Shown in pieces: positions 16,011 to 25,277 of a DNA stretch of 64,000 nt. Within the stretch, counting starts at the first letter, position 1; each line of letters begins with the position of its first letter. Both the position numbers and the translations under genes were made by a program. The notes beneath the pieces are model-generated. The model was not told where the DNA came from. It ran no database searches and saw only the letters and a list, made by a program, of their open reading frames with translations. Origin of the DNA: Oxalobacter formigenes (GTDB taxonomy: Bacteria > Pseudomonadota > Gammaproteobacteria > Burkholderiales > Burkholderiaceae_D); NCBI RefSeq assembly GCF_027158485.1, contig NZ_JAMKYJ010000008.1; one strand, 5' to 3'.

Positions 16011-18998
16011 ATGGATTCCTTCAAGCCTATACCCCAAAAAATGTCTCACTCTGTTTCGCCGGAATCCGGCAAGGATTCCATTCTCTTCCGCCCGAATGCG
16101 ATTGTTGCGGCGCTGATGTTGTCCATTATGGTGTCGCCTGTTGCTCATGCCGAAAATATTGTCTATGAATCCGGTCCCTTGCGTTCCAATCCGCTGATGG
16201 CGGGCAGCGCGCTTTTCCCCGATGCTGCGTCGGGCAATACGGTAACGAATATCGGAAAGGTGGACGGCAGCATGTTCGGGGGTATGTCGACGGACAAAAC
16301 CGTCGAAAACAATACGGTGTATGCGAAGGCTGGTGTCAGCCAGTATGTCATGGGTGGCATTAGCGGGGATACGGACGCAAGGGCAAATCAGGTGTTTATT
16401 GACGGCGCCATTCATGTCGGCACGGTTTATGGCGCGGATACGGAAGGTAACGGCAGTGCGGTCGGCAATTCGGTGTCGCTCAAAAATGGCGTGGATGTCT
16501 GGCTTTCGGTTCTGGGCGGTTTCAGTACGGGTGGGGATGCGCGGGACAATCGGGTGACGATTGAGAACAGTTCGGTGGGAACCGACCTGATGGGTGGCGC
16601 TTCGCTCGGTAATGGTAATGTGTCGAATAATCATGTACTGGTAAGCGGCAGTACGGTTGGTGACGAGATTTATGCCGGTTATGGTGACGGGTCCGGTTCG
16701 GTATCAGGCAATTCGGTGACGCTGGTCAATACGGTGTCCAAGGGGATTGCTTTCGGCGGTATTTCTTCCGGCGGGAATGTATTGAATAATCAGGTTATCG
16801 TGTCAGGCGGCTCGGTCGGCAAGGAGGTTGTCGGCGGCAGGGGAGAAGGGGCGGGCACGGTGTCTGGGAACCGGGTAATTGCCGATGGCACGAAAATGGC
16901 GGGAAGTGTGACGGGCGGACAATCAGTTTCCGGCAGTGTGGACGGCAATATGGTCGGGATTTCCGGCAGTACGGTCGCAGGGGATGTTTATGGCGGTTTC
17001 ACGACCGGTTCGAAAACGGTGTCGGGCAACAGGATTGATCTGGTTGACACGGATGTGACGGGGGCTGTTGCGGGCGGTGTGTCGGTTTCCGGGAATGCTA
17101 CCGGCAATTCCGTGTCGGTTCGCGGCAAAACGGTGGGCGGTGACGTTTCCGGTGCGGTTGCAGCAGGGGTTGTGACGGGCAATACGGTGACGCTGGATCA
17201 GGTGACGGCCATGGCGGGTACGGTTTCCGGAGGGTATGGTTTTGGTTCTCTGGCCGGTGCGAGCGTTTCAAATAACAGTGTGATTGCCGATAAAAGCACG
17301 GTCAGCCTGCTTTATGGCGGTCTGGATGAGAAAGGCACGTCACTTGTTTCGGGAAATAAGGTCACGATGACGGAAGGCTCGGTTTCCCATGTTTATGGCG
17401 GGTCGGCTTTTTCGGGAAATGCCACAGGCAATGCGGTCGATCTGACGGGGGTGCTGGTATCGGGCGACGTGACGGGCGGAAGGTCGTTCGATGGCAGTGC
17501 GACGGGCAATACGGTCACGGTGACGGATGGGAAGGTGACGGGCAAGATTGTCGGAGGCTATGCCGTTAAAGGCAAGGGCAACGCAACGGGCAATACGGTG
17601 GTGATCAAGGGTAATGCGGATATCAGGGATGCTTTCCTGTATGGCGGTTTCACGGATGCACCGGATTCGGGTGTGGATGTGAAGACGGGCAATACCTTGC
17701 AGATATGGACGTCCGGACAGGTTGCGCAGAATGTGGCGGATTTCGAGAATTTCCAGTTTATCGTGACGCCGTCGATGATGCGAATGAGAAGCGCGGGTGG
17801 GCAAGCGCTTTTGACCTTGCTGGACAATAACAGGACGGATCTGTCCAACAGCAATATCAGTATTGCGGTGGCAGCGGGCGCGCCTGTTCTGGATATCGGC
17901 AGCGGTGTGACGCTGATCAGCAATGACGCCGGTATCGATATGACGGGGGCGAAGCAGAAGGAGATCAGCGGGGTTCAGGGGGTTTCGCTCGAATACAGGA
18001 TCGATTTGAATCTGGATGATTCCGGCAATATGTCGGCGGTGGTGAAGGATGTGGTGGCGGTCAAACAGTCGACGAGTGTGTTTTCGACGGGCCGGATGGC
18101 GACGATGGGGTTTTTGAATCAGGGCACGGATTTTGCGCTGGGTGACGGACTGGACCGGGCGATGGAGGTGTCGTCAAGCCGGGGTGCGGGTTTTTATGGG
18201 GCGATGTCGGCCGGGGATTTCCGCTACGATACGGGGAGTACAAGCAGTTCTTCTGCCAGCGGCCAGAGCGTTTTGCTGGGTGTGGCGGCAAAACTGGATG
18301 GCTCGAAAGATCATGATGTGATCGGCAGTGCGTATGTGGAAGCGGGCTGGGGCAGTATCGACGACCGTACGCGTGAGGCCAAAGGGGATGGCAAGTCGCA
18401 TTATTATGGCTTTGGCCTGATGGCGAAATATCAGCAGAATGAAGGGTTTTTAAAGGGCGCTTACGGGCAGGTGAATGCGAAGCTCGGGCGTGTGAATACG
18501 GATTTCAAAAGCAATTTATATAGTGCTGAAGGCAAGCGCGGAGCTTACGATGCGACGGCGACGTATGTTGGGGCCGGTGTCGGGGCGGGTTATGTGACGG
18601 CTTTGGGTGGCAGGATGAGTCTGGATGTGTCTGCCGCGTATCAGTGGACGCGTCTGAAAGGATATGACGCGAGTGTGGCGGACGATCCGTATCATTTCGA
18701 CGATATCGACAGTCATCGCACGAAATTGGGCGCCCGGCTGAATTTTACCGGGAACAAGCAGTTTACGCCGTATGTCGGACTGGCATGGGAGCATGAGTTT
18801 TCCGGCACGGCAAAGGGAACGGTTTATGGCCTGAATCTGGAGGAGCTGTCGATGAAGGGGGACTCCGGTGTGGGTGAAATCGGCATTCAGTTCAAGCCGG
18901 GGAAAACCAGTGGCTGGACGGTGGACGCGGCAGTGAAGGGGGTTGTCGGGCAGCGGGAAGGGGTTGCCGGACGGGTGATGGTGAATTATGCGTTTTAG
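16011..18998 (+). CDS. Autotransporter with long repetitive passenger
   Basis: 995 residues. An extended signal peptide (about 1-47) ends SPVAHA. The passenger (about 50-600) consists of many imperfect units of about 26-30 residues with a GNxVxxxG..TVxGDVxGG pattern, typical of a right-handed beta-helix. The C-terminal ~275 residues form the translocating beta-barrel, ending NYAF with the terminal phenylalanine. It is secreted by the type V pathway; the passenger may remain on the surface or be released. A strong Shine-Dalgarno sequence (AGGAGGAATATC) fixes the start. No protease or esterase motif was seen, so an adhesin or surface-coat role is more likely. The repeated DNA could allow repeat number change. 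Confidence 0.92.
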   Translation: MDSFKPIPQKMSHSVSPESGKDSILFRPNAIVAALMLSIMVSPVAHAENIVYESGPLRSNPLMAGSALFPDAASGNTVTNIGKVDGSMFGGMSTDKTVENNTVYAKAGVSQYVMGGISGDTDARANQVFIDGAIHVGTVYGADTEGNGSAVGNSVSLKNGVDVWLSVLGGFSTGGDARDNRVTIENSSVGTDLMGGASLGNGNVSNNHVLVSGSTVGDEIYAGYGDGSGSVSGNSVTLVNTVSKGIAFGGISSGGNVLNNQVIVSGGSVGKEVVGGRGEGAGTVSGNRVIADGTKMAGSVTGGQSVSGSVDGNMVGISGSTVAGDVYGGFTTGSKTVSGNRIDLVDTDVTGAVAGGVSVSGNATGNSVSVRGKTVGGDVSGAVAAGVVTGNTVTLDQVTAMAGTVSGGYGFGSLAGASVSNNSVIADKSTVSLLYGGLDEKGTSLVSGNKVTMTEGSVSHVYGGSAFSGNATGNAVDLTGVLVSGDVTGGRSFDGSATGNTVTVTDGKVTGKIVGGYAVKGKGNATGNTVVIKGNADIRDAFLYGGFTDAPDSGVDVKTGNTLQIWTSGQVAQNVADFENFQFIVTPSMMRMRSAGGQALLTLLDNNRTDLSNSNISIAVAAGAPVLDIGSGVTLISNDAGIDMTGAKQKEISGVQGVSLEYRIDLNLDDSGNMSAVVKDVVAVKQSTSVFSTGRMATMGFLNQGTDFALGDGLDRAMEVSSSRGAGFYGAMSAGDFRYDTGSTSSSSASGQSVLLGVAAKLDGSKDHDVIGSAYVEAGWGSIDDRTREAKGDGKSHYYGFGLMAKYQQNEGFLKGAYGQVNAKLGRVNTDFKSNLYSAEGKRGAYDATATYVGAGVGAGYVTALGGRMSLDVSAAYQWTRLKGYDASVADDPYHFDDIDSHRTKLGARLNFTGNKQFTPYVGLAWEHEFSGTAKGTVYGLNLEELSMKGDSGVGEIGIQFKPGKTSGWTVDAAVKGVVGQREGVAGRVMVNYAF

Positions 18999-19321
18999 GT
19001 CATTGGCTTACTGATGGTTTTTTGATATAAAAGTTTGTCCTGTTTCAATGCCCTCTTTTCAGAGGGCTTTTTTGTGGGATCGGTCAGTTCCTTTTTTACG
19101 GTATGGACGGCCTGTTTATCCGGGATGTGAATGGGGAAGACAGGTGTTTGTTTTGATGTTTGTCTCTGATGAAACCGGTTTTTGAAATCGGCTGGTTTTG
19201 CTGTGCGGATTCGGCCTGACGGGGAAGGCCGATGGGATCACGATGTTGAACATATCGTTTTCCCGGATTTTGTACCGCTTGCTGTCTCAAGATTGTTTGT
19301 TTTGTTTTCGCCTGAGTCTGA
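18999..19321. other. Intergenic region, autotransporter / HD hydrolase
   Basis: Convergent genes meet here. Apart from the terminator at 19049-19073 no gene or motif was recognised. Confidence 0.4.
19049..19073 (+). terminator. Terminator after the autotransporter
   Basis: GCCCTCT (19050-19056) pairs with AGAGGGC (19061-19067), followed by TTTTTT. Confidence 0.85.
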
Positions 19322-19912
19322 TCACGGTTCTACTTGTTTTCCGTGAGCACCTGTCTTTTCCCGGACATGGCTGGCGGTTTCCGTGTCGAGTATGTCGCGC
19401 AGTTGTCGCAGGAGGGGATGGCCGGTGAAGTAGGGCTTTCCATACTCGAGATTGAATTCGTAGTCGAAGTCCGGGGGATTTTTTCCCTGATTGTGCTGGA
19501 TGATGGTTTCGGCTTTGTCCAGCGCCTTGACGAGCCGGGCTTCAGGGCTGGTATTGTCATTGTATTCCTGCCAGAGTGCGAAAAGTGTTTCTTTCTGTTC
19601 GGTTGGCAACAGGGACAGGACGTGTTTGACGTCGCGTTCCTCGGCGAGATGTTTTCCGGTTTCGTCAGGAAGGGCGGCGGCTGATATGTCGCCGATGTAG
19701 AGTTCTCCCAGATCGTGGATGAGACACATCATGAGGGTTTTGCCGATATCGACGTTGAATGAGGGCGCAAGGAGTCCGGCCAAAAGGGCCAGTCGCCATG
19801 AATGTTCGGCCGTGCTTTCCCGGCGTCCGGTTGACGCCCATGCTTCGCGCACGACGGATTTCAGGCCTTCGGCTTCTTTGATGAATTCGAGCTGTTTTTC
19901 GAGTGGTTCCAT
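19322..19912 (-). CDS. HD-domain phosphohydrolase
   Basis: 196 residues with the metal-binding HD pattern: H in TAEHSWR (about residue 37), the HD pair in CLIHDLGE (about 66-67) and a distal Asp in KALDKAE. It resembles the HD_3 / YfbR 5'-deoxynucleotidase group, which dephosphorylates deoxynucleoside monophosphates. The exact substrate cannot be told from sequence. Cytoplasmic; no signal peptide. It is a single gene, divergent from the acetyltransferase. Confidence 0.8.
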   Translation of the reverse strand: MEPLEKQLEFIKEAEGLKSVVREAWASTGRRESTAEHSWRLALLAGLLAPSFNVDIGKTLMMCLIHDLGELYIGDISAAALPDETGKHLAEERDVKHVLSLLPTEQKETLFALWQEYNDNTSPEARLVKALDKAETIIQHNQGKNPPDFDYEFNLEYGKPYFTGHPLLRQLRDILDTETASHVREKTGAHGKQVEP

Positions 19913-20103
19913 TTTGCTTTTGTTATGTTTTCTTTTTTTCAGTACGGGAGGGGAGTTTGTGCCTGTTGGTGTGGAACGCCAGACTGGCTGTGTGATGGCA
20001 TGGTTTGATGGTAAGGTGAGTTCGTTTGTTTGTAAACAGGACTCAGCAGGATATGATGGAAGGAGCAGTGTGTCCGGTTTGTTCTGCAGACGGGATGTGG
20101 TTG

Positions 20104-20625
20104 ATGGAAAAGGATGAAGGAACTTTGAAGGGCGGAGGTTTTTTGAAGATCGTTTCTTATGAGAATGTGTACCGGGATCAGGTGATTGCGCTGGTTTTGT
20201 CGATTGAAAATGATGAGGCGAAGGTGGGGTTGACGCTGGCTGACCAGCCGGATCTGGAAGATATCGATACCCATTACGGTGCCACTGGCGGTGGTTTCTG
20301 GGTGGCGATCGACGGTGAAAACCGGGTGATTGGTACGCTTGGCTTGCAGGTGAGGGAAAAGGCCTGTGGGGTAATGAAGAAGTTTTTTGTGGCGAAATCG
20401 TTCAGGGGGAAGGAATATGGGGTGTCTGTCGGCTTGTTTGCCCGTCTGATGGATTGTGCGGCTGAAAACGGTCTTGAGTCGCTTGTGCTGGATACGCCGG
20501 GGGTGGCGACACGTTCGCATGCGTTTTATCGCAAGATGGGGTTTGTTGAGATTACCCGGGATGAATTGCCGATCGATTATGTGTTTCCGGACCGGGATTC
20601 GCTTTTGTTTTTGAAAACCTTGTGA
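20104..20625 (+). CDS. GNAT-family N-acetyltransferase
   Basis: About 173 residues. Acetyl-CoA-binding region with VIGTLGLQ, KKFFVAKSFRGKEYG (motif A), then the HAFYRKMGF motif near the C-terminus, all typical of GNAT enzymes. Substrate unknown. The start is uncertain: the frame is open from 20026; ATG 20104 is a reasonable start, but TTG 20143 has the best Shine-Dalgarno sequence (GGCGGAGG) a few bases upstream and begins close to the first beta strand (KIVSYENVY). A strong terminator follows and is shared with the convergent RCC1 gene. Confidence 0.8.
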   Translation: MEKDEGTLKGGGFLKIVSYENVYRDQVIALVLSIENDEAKVGLTLADQPDLEDIDTHYGATGGGFWVAIDGENRVIGTLGLQVREKACGVMKKFFVAKSFRGKEYGVSVGLFARLMDCAAENGLESLVLDTPGVATRSHAFYRKMGFVEITRDELPIDYVFPDRDSLLFLKTL

Positions 20626-20653
20626 GGATGGAAAGCCGCTTGGGGGGTATTTC

Positions 20654-20687
20654 AAAACGGGTGAGAAATGTTTTTCACCCGTTTTTT
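20654..20687. terminator. Bidirectional terminator
   Basis: AAACGGGTGA (20655-20664) pairs with TCACCCGTTT (20675-20684), with flanking A- and T-runs. It serves the acetyltransferase and the convergent RCC1 gene. Confidence 0.85.
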
Positions 20688-20734
20688 GTTACGGCTTTGC
20701 CATGAGGACAATTTTCCGGGTCGGATGGCCGGTT

Positions 20735-21889
20735 TCAGTCGATCATGACGCTGGCATATTCGGCGAAGAGGTCCATTGCCGTCTGGTGCCAGATCATTTG
20801 CTGCGGCAGTTCGACCTTGACGGGGACATCGCTGTATTTCGTGCTGCCGTTGCCGAGCTGGCCATACTGGTTGGCTCCGGCTGCCCAGACGGTGCCGTCT
20901 TTTTTCAGGGCAAGGAAGTGGTGGTCGCCAGCCGCGATTTCGATGATGCCGGTCAGGGGGATCTGCCGGTATTTCGGGATGTGCCTGAGCGGACTTTTCG
21001 CCCAGTTCCAGCTCCAGACAGTACCGTCTTTTTTGAGGATCAGGAGATAATCCTTGCCCGGGGCGATGGCTTTGACGTGGTCGATGCCTTGCATGTGGAC
21101 GGGACGGATCATGTTGTCGGTCAGGCATGTGCGGTGTGTCCTGCGGTCGGCTCCCCATTGCCAGAGCAGTCCGTCGGAGGTGACGGCGAAGGTCTGGCCC
21201 ATGGTATTGGATATGCTGGTGATTTTGCGGCCCCCCAGGGCGTCGAGGTTGACTTTCAGCGGGAGATGCCGTTTTTCCGGGTATGAAGGACACCGGTTGT
21301 CGCCCCAGCCCCAGAAGACGTTGTCTTCATCGACGGCGATGGTGTGCGAGATGGAGGTGCTGGCCATGGCGACGTTGTCGAGTACTTTGGACGGGACGGA
21401 CGAGTTGGCATGTATGATGTCGCCACGCCTGCGGCCGGGTGCGCCCCAACCCCACAGGGTGTTGTCGTTTTTGATGGCGAAGACGGTGGCGTTGCCGGAT
21501 TCGATGATGCGGACGTTATCCATGACTTTGACGGGTCTGGAGATGTAGGCGGTCGAGGAATTGGTGTTCGGCATGATCTGGCCGAAGGTGTTGTCTCCCC
21601 ATGCCCAGGCCGTGCCGTCTTTTTTGACGGCGTATGAGTAACTGACGCCAGTGGAGGCCGATACGCTTTTGGCGTTGTCCATGATTTTGACGGGTTTGAC
21701 GCTTTTCTTTTTGCCGTTGGTGACATTGCCCCATGCCCAGAGCTGCCCTTCAGGATCGACGTAAAGGCTTTGGGTGGCACCGGCCGAGAGGCGTTTTCCA
21801 ACGGGTTCATTGGCGTATGCCGGTTTTCCTGCAATGAGGAGGAAGGCAATCAATAGAAAGCTGATCAGGCTGGTTCGGTGAGGAGACAT
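20735..21889 (-). CDS. Secreted RCC1-repeat beta-propeller protein (A)
   Basis: 384 residues: signal peptide (MSPHRTSLISFLLIAFLLIAG, cleaved near AYA-N), then about seven RCC1-type blades with repeated DGTxWxWGxN units. RCC1 propellers bind partner proteins; here it would be periplasmic. ATG 21889 follows AAAGGTGCAGCC, so a longer frame upstream is rejected. It is one of six RCC1 genes in the window. Unlike copies B and F it has no toxin-like gene next to it, and it lacks their shared HELYLKKDGSVWASGYG block. If the family provides immunity this would be an orphan member. The role is unproven. Confidence 0.85.
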   Translation of the reverse strand: MSPHRTSLISFLLIAFLLIAGKPAYANEPVGKRLSAGATQSLYVDPEGQLWAWGNVTNGKKKSVKPVKIMDNAKSVSASTGVSYSYAVKKDGTAWAWGDNTFGQIMPNTNSSTAYISRPVKVMDNVRIIESGNATVFAIKNDNTLWGWGAPGRRRGDIIHANSSVPSKVLDNVAMASTSISHTIAVDEDNVFWGWGDNRCPSYPEKRHLPLKVNLDALGGRKITSISNTMGQTFAVTSDGLLWQWGADRRTHRTCLTDNMIRPVHMQGIDHVKAIAPGKDYLLILKKDGTVWSWNWAKSPLRHIPKYRQIPLTGIIEIAAGDHHFLALKKDGTVWAAGANQYGQLGNGSTKYSDVPVKVELPQQMIWHQTAMDLFAEYASVMID

Positions 21890-22285
21890 GGCTGCACCTT
21901 TATTCCTGTATGTTAAAAAAACGGTCATTGAATACGGAGCGGGTCAGGCTTATGTTAGATAGGCTTTTGTTTGAAGCGGTTCCGTTTCTTTCCATAAGTC
22001 AAGAATAGTGGTCACCCTGAAAAAGTGTTTGCACTTTATCAACATTTTGCAAATTTTCGAAAATGTTGTTTTATCCGAAAATAGGATATTTAAAGGGCTG
22101 CAAGGCTGTTTTCTCTGTTTTTTTGCCAGTTTTTAAAGACGGATTATTTTTTGCAATCAATGTGTTGCACAGGCTGACCGAAGAAAAAATGCTTGATAAA
22201 ATACAGCTGTCGGGCGAAGTGCGCCCGAAAAAAGCCGATTGATTCAAACCCTGCTTCCGGGCGGGGTTTTTTTATGGGGAAGACG
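21890..22285. other. Divergent intergenic region, RCC1 A / tail-collar A
   Basis: AT-rich, with two small inverted repeats that could be operators: AAAGTG-TTTG-CACTTT (about 22022-22037) and AACATTTT / AAAATGTT (22041-22048 and 22060-22067). From about 22170 the leader of the tail-collar gene begins. Confidence 0.45.
22170..22273 (+). promoter_or_regulatory. Structured leader of tail-collar gene A
   Basis: Order: motif AGGCTGACCGAAGAAAAA, a CGGGCG-aagtg-CGCCCG hairpin, then a terminator-like hairpin (AACCC..GC loop GC..GGGTT plus seven T) that ends just before the Shine-Dalgarno sequence of the gene. The same order of elements precedes tail-collar gene B at 53601. A terminator placed directly in front of a start codon suggests attenuation or a processed leader. 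Confidence 0.55.
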
Positions 22286-23470
22286 ATGACGAGATTACCG
22301 GAAAAGGATGTGTTGTCGGGGACGAAAACGCCGCGGACCACGACGGGTGAGATGAAGCTCGCACTGGGCAGCTTGCGCGATTTTCTGGCGGAGTTGTTCG
22401 GGGAGGATAGTTCGGACAGGGATAAGGCGCGAAAGACGATGGGGATTGATTTGTCTGTTTTGGCCAGTCATGCAGATATGCAGGAAGTATTACTGGATAA
22501 GGCTGACAGGACAGAGGTTCAGGTGGCCCTGTCTGCCAAGGCGGACAGGGAGGAACTGGCAGCGCTTGAGGTGGAGATTGCCAAAAGGGGAAGGCCAATC
22601 GGATCAATCGACTATTTTGCGATGGCAGCGCTTCCGTCAGGGTATCTGAAGGCGGATGGGGCGGAAGTGGGGAGGGAAACCTATCCGGATTTGTTTGCCG
22701 CTATCGGGACGGTTTTCGGTGAAGGGAATGGGGAAACGACGTTTAATTTGCCTGATCTGATCGGAAGGTTCCCGCAGGGAAGTGCGAGACCGGGGCAGAG
22801 GGTTCAGGCAGGTTTGCCGAATATCACAGGCAAATTCAGGGCAAAGGCGGCTGCAGGAGAAATACCGGGTGGGGCGTTTTATGGAATCGGTAATATAGGT
22901 GGCGGCAGCAGTGACAATTCAGCCCCGAATTATGAAGAAATCGGTTTTGACGCTTCAAAATCAAACCTCATCTACGGCGCATCTGACACCGTACAGCCAG
23001 CAGCCCTGACCTTGCTTGCCTGCATCAAGGCTTTTGATGCGGCAAGCAATCCGGGCCTTGTCGATGTGGCCGGGCTGGCCAGGGATGTTCATCGCCTGTC
23101 ACAGGCAGTCGATAACAAGCTGGACAAGACAGTCAATGACGTCCGCCTCCGATATGTTTGTGATGCGCATCGTAGTGATTGTGGCTGGTACCGGAAATGG
23201 TCGGATGGCTGGGTGGAACAGGGTGGGATCAGCCCGATGGGAACGATTTCACTCTTGCTGCCTTTTGACAGTACCGATTATGTCGCGATGAAGCAATGGA
23301 CGAATACTGGCGTCACAAGTGTCATAACGACAAATACCTCCCGGGTATCTGACCTTGTTTGTGTAAGGAGTAAAACAACCACGTCTTTTTCTGCGGTCGA
23401 CCCGGGGTTTATGACGGGGCAGATTGGATGGTATGCCTGCGGGTATGCCGGTTCATCCGATAATAGCTGA
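22286..23470 (+). CDS. Phage tail-collar/tail-fibre protein (copy A)
   Basis: 394 residues. The N-terminal ~60 (MTRLPEKDVLSGTKTPRTTT and on) match copy B at 53601-52813. The tail-collar domain (IGSIDYFAMAALPSGYLKAD, then FNLPDLIGRFPQGS) is at about 108-180, and the C-terminal tip carries YRKWSDGWVEQGG as in copy D. ATG 22286 has GGGGAAGACG upstream. It is therefore a mosaic, with the base like copy B and the tip like copy D, consistent with receptor-binding module exchange. No other tail genes are adjacent. Whether it belongs to a defective phage or is a domesticated surface protein cannot be told here. Confidence 0.85.
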   Translation: MTRLPEKDVLSGTKTPRTTTGEMKLALGSLRDFLAELFGEDSSDRDKARKTMGIDLSVLASHADMQEVLLDKADRTEVQVALSAKADREELAALEVEIAKRGRPIGSIDYFAMAALPSGYLKADGAEVGRETYPDLFAAIGTVFGEGNGETTFNLPDLIGRFPQGSARPGQRVQAGLPNITGKFRAKAAAGEIPGGAFYGIGNIGGGSSDNSAPNYEEIGFDASKSNLIYGASDTVQPAALTLLACIKAFDAASNPGLVDVAGLARDVHRLSQAVDNKLDKTVNDVRLRYVCDAHRSDCGWYRKWSDGWVEQGGISPMGTISLLLPFDSTDYVAMKQWTNTGVTSVITTNTSRVSDLVCVRSKTTTSFSAVDPGFMTGQIGWYACGYAGSSDNS

Positions 23471-23686
23471 AAAACGGGATGCCGGTTTTTTTCAGGGAAT
23501 CTTTGCCGGATTTTTTTTGTTTATTATTAAATACTTGAACAACTGTTTAACAAAAACTAATCAGTCACATTTCAATGGATGAGGTGGATATTTTTATAGC
23601 GGTGTCGGAAATATTCCGATTTGAAGGGAGGTTCCGGTGGGGACGAATACCTGGATGGTATAACCGGAAAAAGGAGAGGTCTGTTT

Positions 23687-23944
23687 TTACTGGTCGTTTT
23701 CCGTTTCTTCTTCCATAAAGGGGCCGAGTCGCTGGATACGTTCAAATGGAATGTCGTATTTTTTCATGAGTTCTTCAAGGTCGTTTCCTTCTTCAGCGAT
23801 GAAGTGCCGGTCAACGCCCGCCATGGGTAACCAGACAATGTAACGGCCGACTACGGCGTGAATCATGTGAAATTCCATTGTGCAGTTCTTTCCAAGGTCG
23901 GTGATGTAAGGTTTGTGTCGTATCAGTATGTCCCATTTTTTCAT
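23687..23944 (-). CDS. Small hypothetical protein, second gene of a pair
   Basis: 85 residues beginning MKKWDILIRHKPYITDLG. It contains a central stretch (HAVVGRYIVWLPMAGVD) and an acidic end (EEETENDQ). No known motif and no signal peptide. It starts 4 nt after the stop of the gene at 24203-23949, so the two are co-translated. Position next to the prophage early region suggests an accessory phage gene. I do not recognise it. Confidence 0.55.
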   Translation of the reverse strand: MKKWDILIRHKPYITDLGKNCTMEFHMIHAVVGRYIVWLPMAGVDRHFIAEEGNDLEELMKKYDIPFERIQRLGPFMEEETENDQ

Positions 23945-23948
23945 GTTT

Positions 23949-24203
23949 TTATTCCGTCGATGAAGTTTTGTCAGGAGGATCTGAACGGGCGCTTTCATAC
24001 ATGTGTTCAAGACAGGCGTCTGCACTTTCGTCGATAAGACGGGTGACGGCGGCAAGAACTTCGCATTCTTCTGCGGATAAGCCCCTGTTGGCTTCTATGG
24101 CCAGATTCAATACGACTTCGACGATTTTTCGGGCATCGTTGACGATGGCGAGTTTATCGATATTGACGACTGTTTTCGGGGGATTGGAATCATGGCTGGT
24201 CAT
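23949..24203 (-). CDS. Small hypothetical protein with hairpin-masked start
   Basis: 84 residues from ATG 24203 (MTSHDSNPPKTVVNIDKLA). Mostly helical with an acidic tail; no family recognised. The Shine-Dalgarno GGGAGC lies in the arm of a nested hairpin (24208-24251), so translation may be controlled by RNA structure. The frame continues upstream through a peptide ending HYEREL just before the start, which I associate with short leader frames ahead of phage and satellite genes; that recollection needs checking. It forms a two-gene unit with 23944-23687. Confidence 0.55.
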   Translation of the reverse strand: MTSHDSNPPKTVVNIDKLAIVNDARKIVEVVLNLAIEANRGLSAEECEVLAAVTRLIDESADACLEHMYESARSDPPDKTSSTE

Positions 24204-24207
24204 GTAA

Positions 24208-24251
24208 AGCTCCCGTTCATAGTGACCCAAAAGCGGGGTCGGGCGGGAGCT
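24208..24251 (-). promoter_or_regulatory. Nested hairpin sequestering a ribosome binding site
   Basis: Outer arms AGCTCCCG (24208-24215) and CGGGAGCT (24244-24251), inner arms GACCC (24224-24228) and GGGTC (24236-24240). On the minus strand the outer arm nearest the gene contains the Shine-Dalgarno sequence four bases before ATG 24203. Confidence 0.6.
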
Positions 24252-25277
24252 CGTAACCGTCGTAACCAACCGGCAGGCTTATTCCTCCACAAGGGAGTGT
24301 TTTATTTAGCCGTACTTCCGCCCGTCTGACAGACGAACAGAAACACTTGAGTTGCCTCAAGTTTGGTTACAGGTGATTACGAGCACCTTGGCCTGTAATG
24401 TACCGTGCCTTTTAGCTTATTGCAAGTTTGCAAACGTGAGGTTTTCATTAGAGCGGGATGGCGGGGTTTGATTCCACTTTCAGATTGATTGCCGACAGGA
24501 TTTGCCGTGAAAGACCGAAATGGAAAGCGAATGACCAAAAAGCTGCCTTTTTGTGGCTTTTGTTCTGTTTTGTGCAGGTTGGTGAAGTGGATTTTTATAT
24601 CGTTTTTTTTGTCAGTAATGCTGTTTTTAAACGGGGTTCATTTCTTTTAACGGTTTTGCCGATTTCACTTCGGAAAAGAAAACACAGGATGGCTTTTCTG
24701 GTGTTCGCCATGTGGTATGGACTGGTTTATGTTGATCGACTGAAAGTTTATACGATAGGTCGCGAAAGTGATTTTTCAGTTCGAAACAGGTTTTGTCTGA
24801 AAGGGCCAATGAATGGAATGAACAGGAATTTTTCCCCTCTTTCCATTCGTTGAATACACCGCTTGAGACGAAGCCTGAAGGGTGGTTACGAGGCGTTACG
24901 ATCGCCGTATTGTTAATGTACATCAGTCCGGCAGATTAGCGCAATAATCTTTCAGTATAAATTTTTTTATTTAAAAAACAGGTGCTTAAACCATAAAATG
25001 TTGATTTTTGGAAATATAGTCGATTGTGGTTTCCAATCAGTCCATTATCGGATTTTTATGCTTTCAGGAAATGGGATCGAATGGATTTTCGGCGGATGCC
25101 TGAAAACAGGGACAGGATTTTTCTGATGAAAATACTTGCCGGATGAAGAGGTGTAAAGCCCGGATAAACAGGTTTTTTTCCGGGAAGACCGGAATAAAAC
25201 CTGTTATTGACAGATGTAAAAACAACAATGCTTGTCTGGCTGTTTCCGGCAAATGGCGATTTGCCTTTTTTGCAACA
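24252..25277. other. Long stretch without a convincing gene
   Basis: 24252-24450 holds short inverted repeats (CGTCTG-A-CAGACG near 24329 and CTTGAG-TTGC-CTCAAG near 24350), probably leader or operator DNA for the small genes. From 24450 to 25160 frames are short with poor composition on both strands. At 25167-25205 there is a long inverted repeat, listed separately. This may be decayed prophage DNA. Confidence 0.45.
25167..25205. repeat. 17-bp inverted repeat downstream of the repressor
   Basis: Arms 25167-25183 (AACAGG..CCGG) and 25189-25205 (CCGG..CCTGTT) with a 5-nt loop and one mismatch. No T-run follows on either side, so it may be a protein-binding or processing site rather than a simple terminator of the repressor gene. 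Confidence 0.6.

Noticed and set aside
20735..21889. RCC1 proteins as guanine-nucleotide exchange factors
   Set aside because: They carry signal peptides and would be periplasmic, where no Ran-like GTPase exists.
24458..24923. Open frames of ~100-130 codons on both strands
   Set aside because: Neither has a ribosome binding site, plausible composition or any motif; treated as non-coding.
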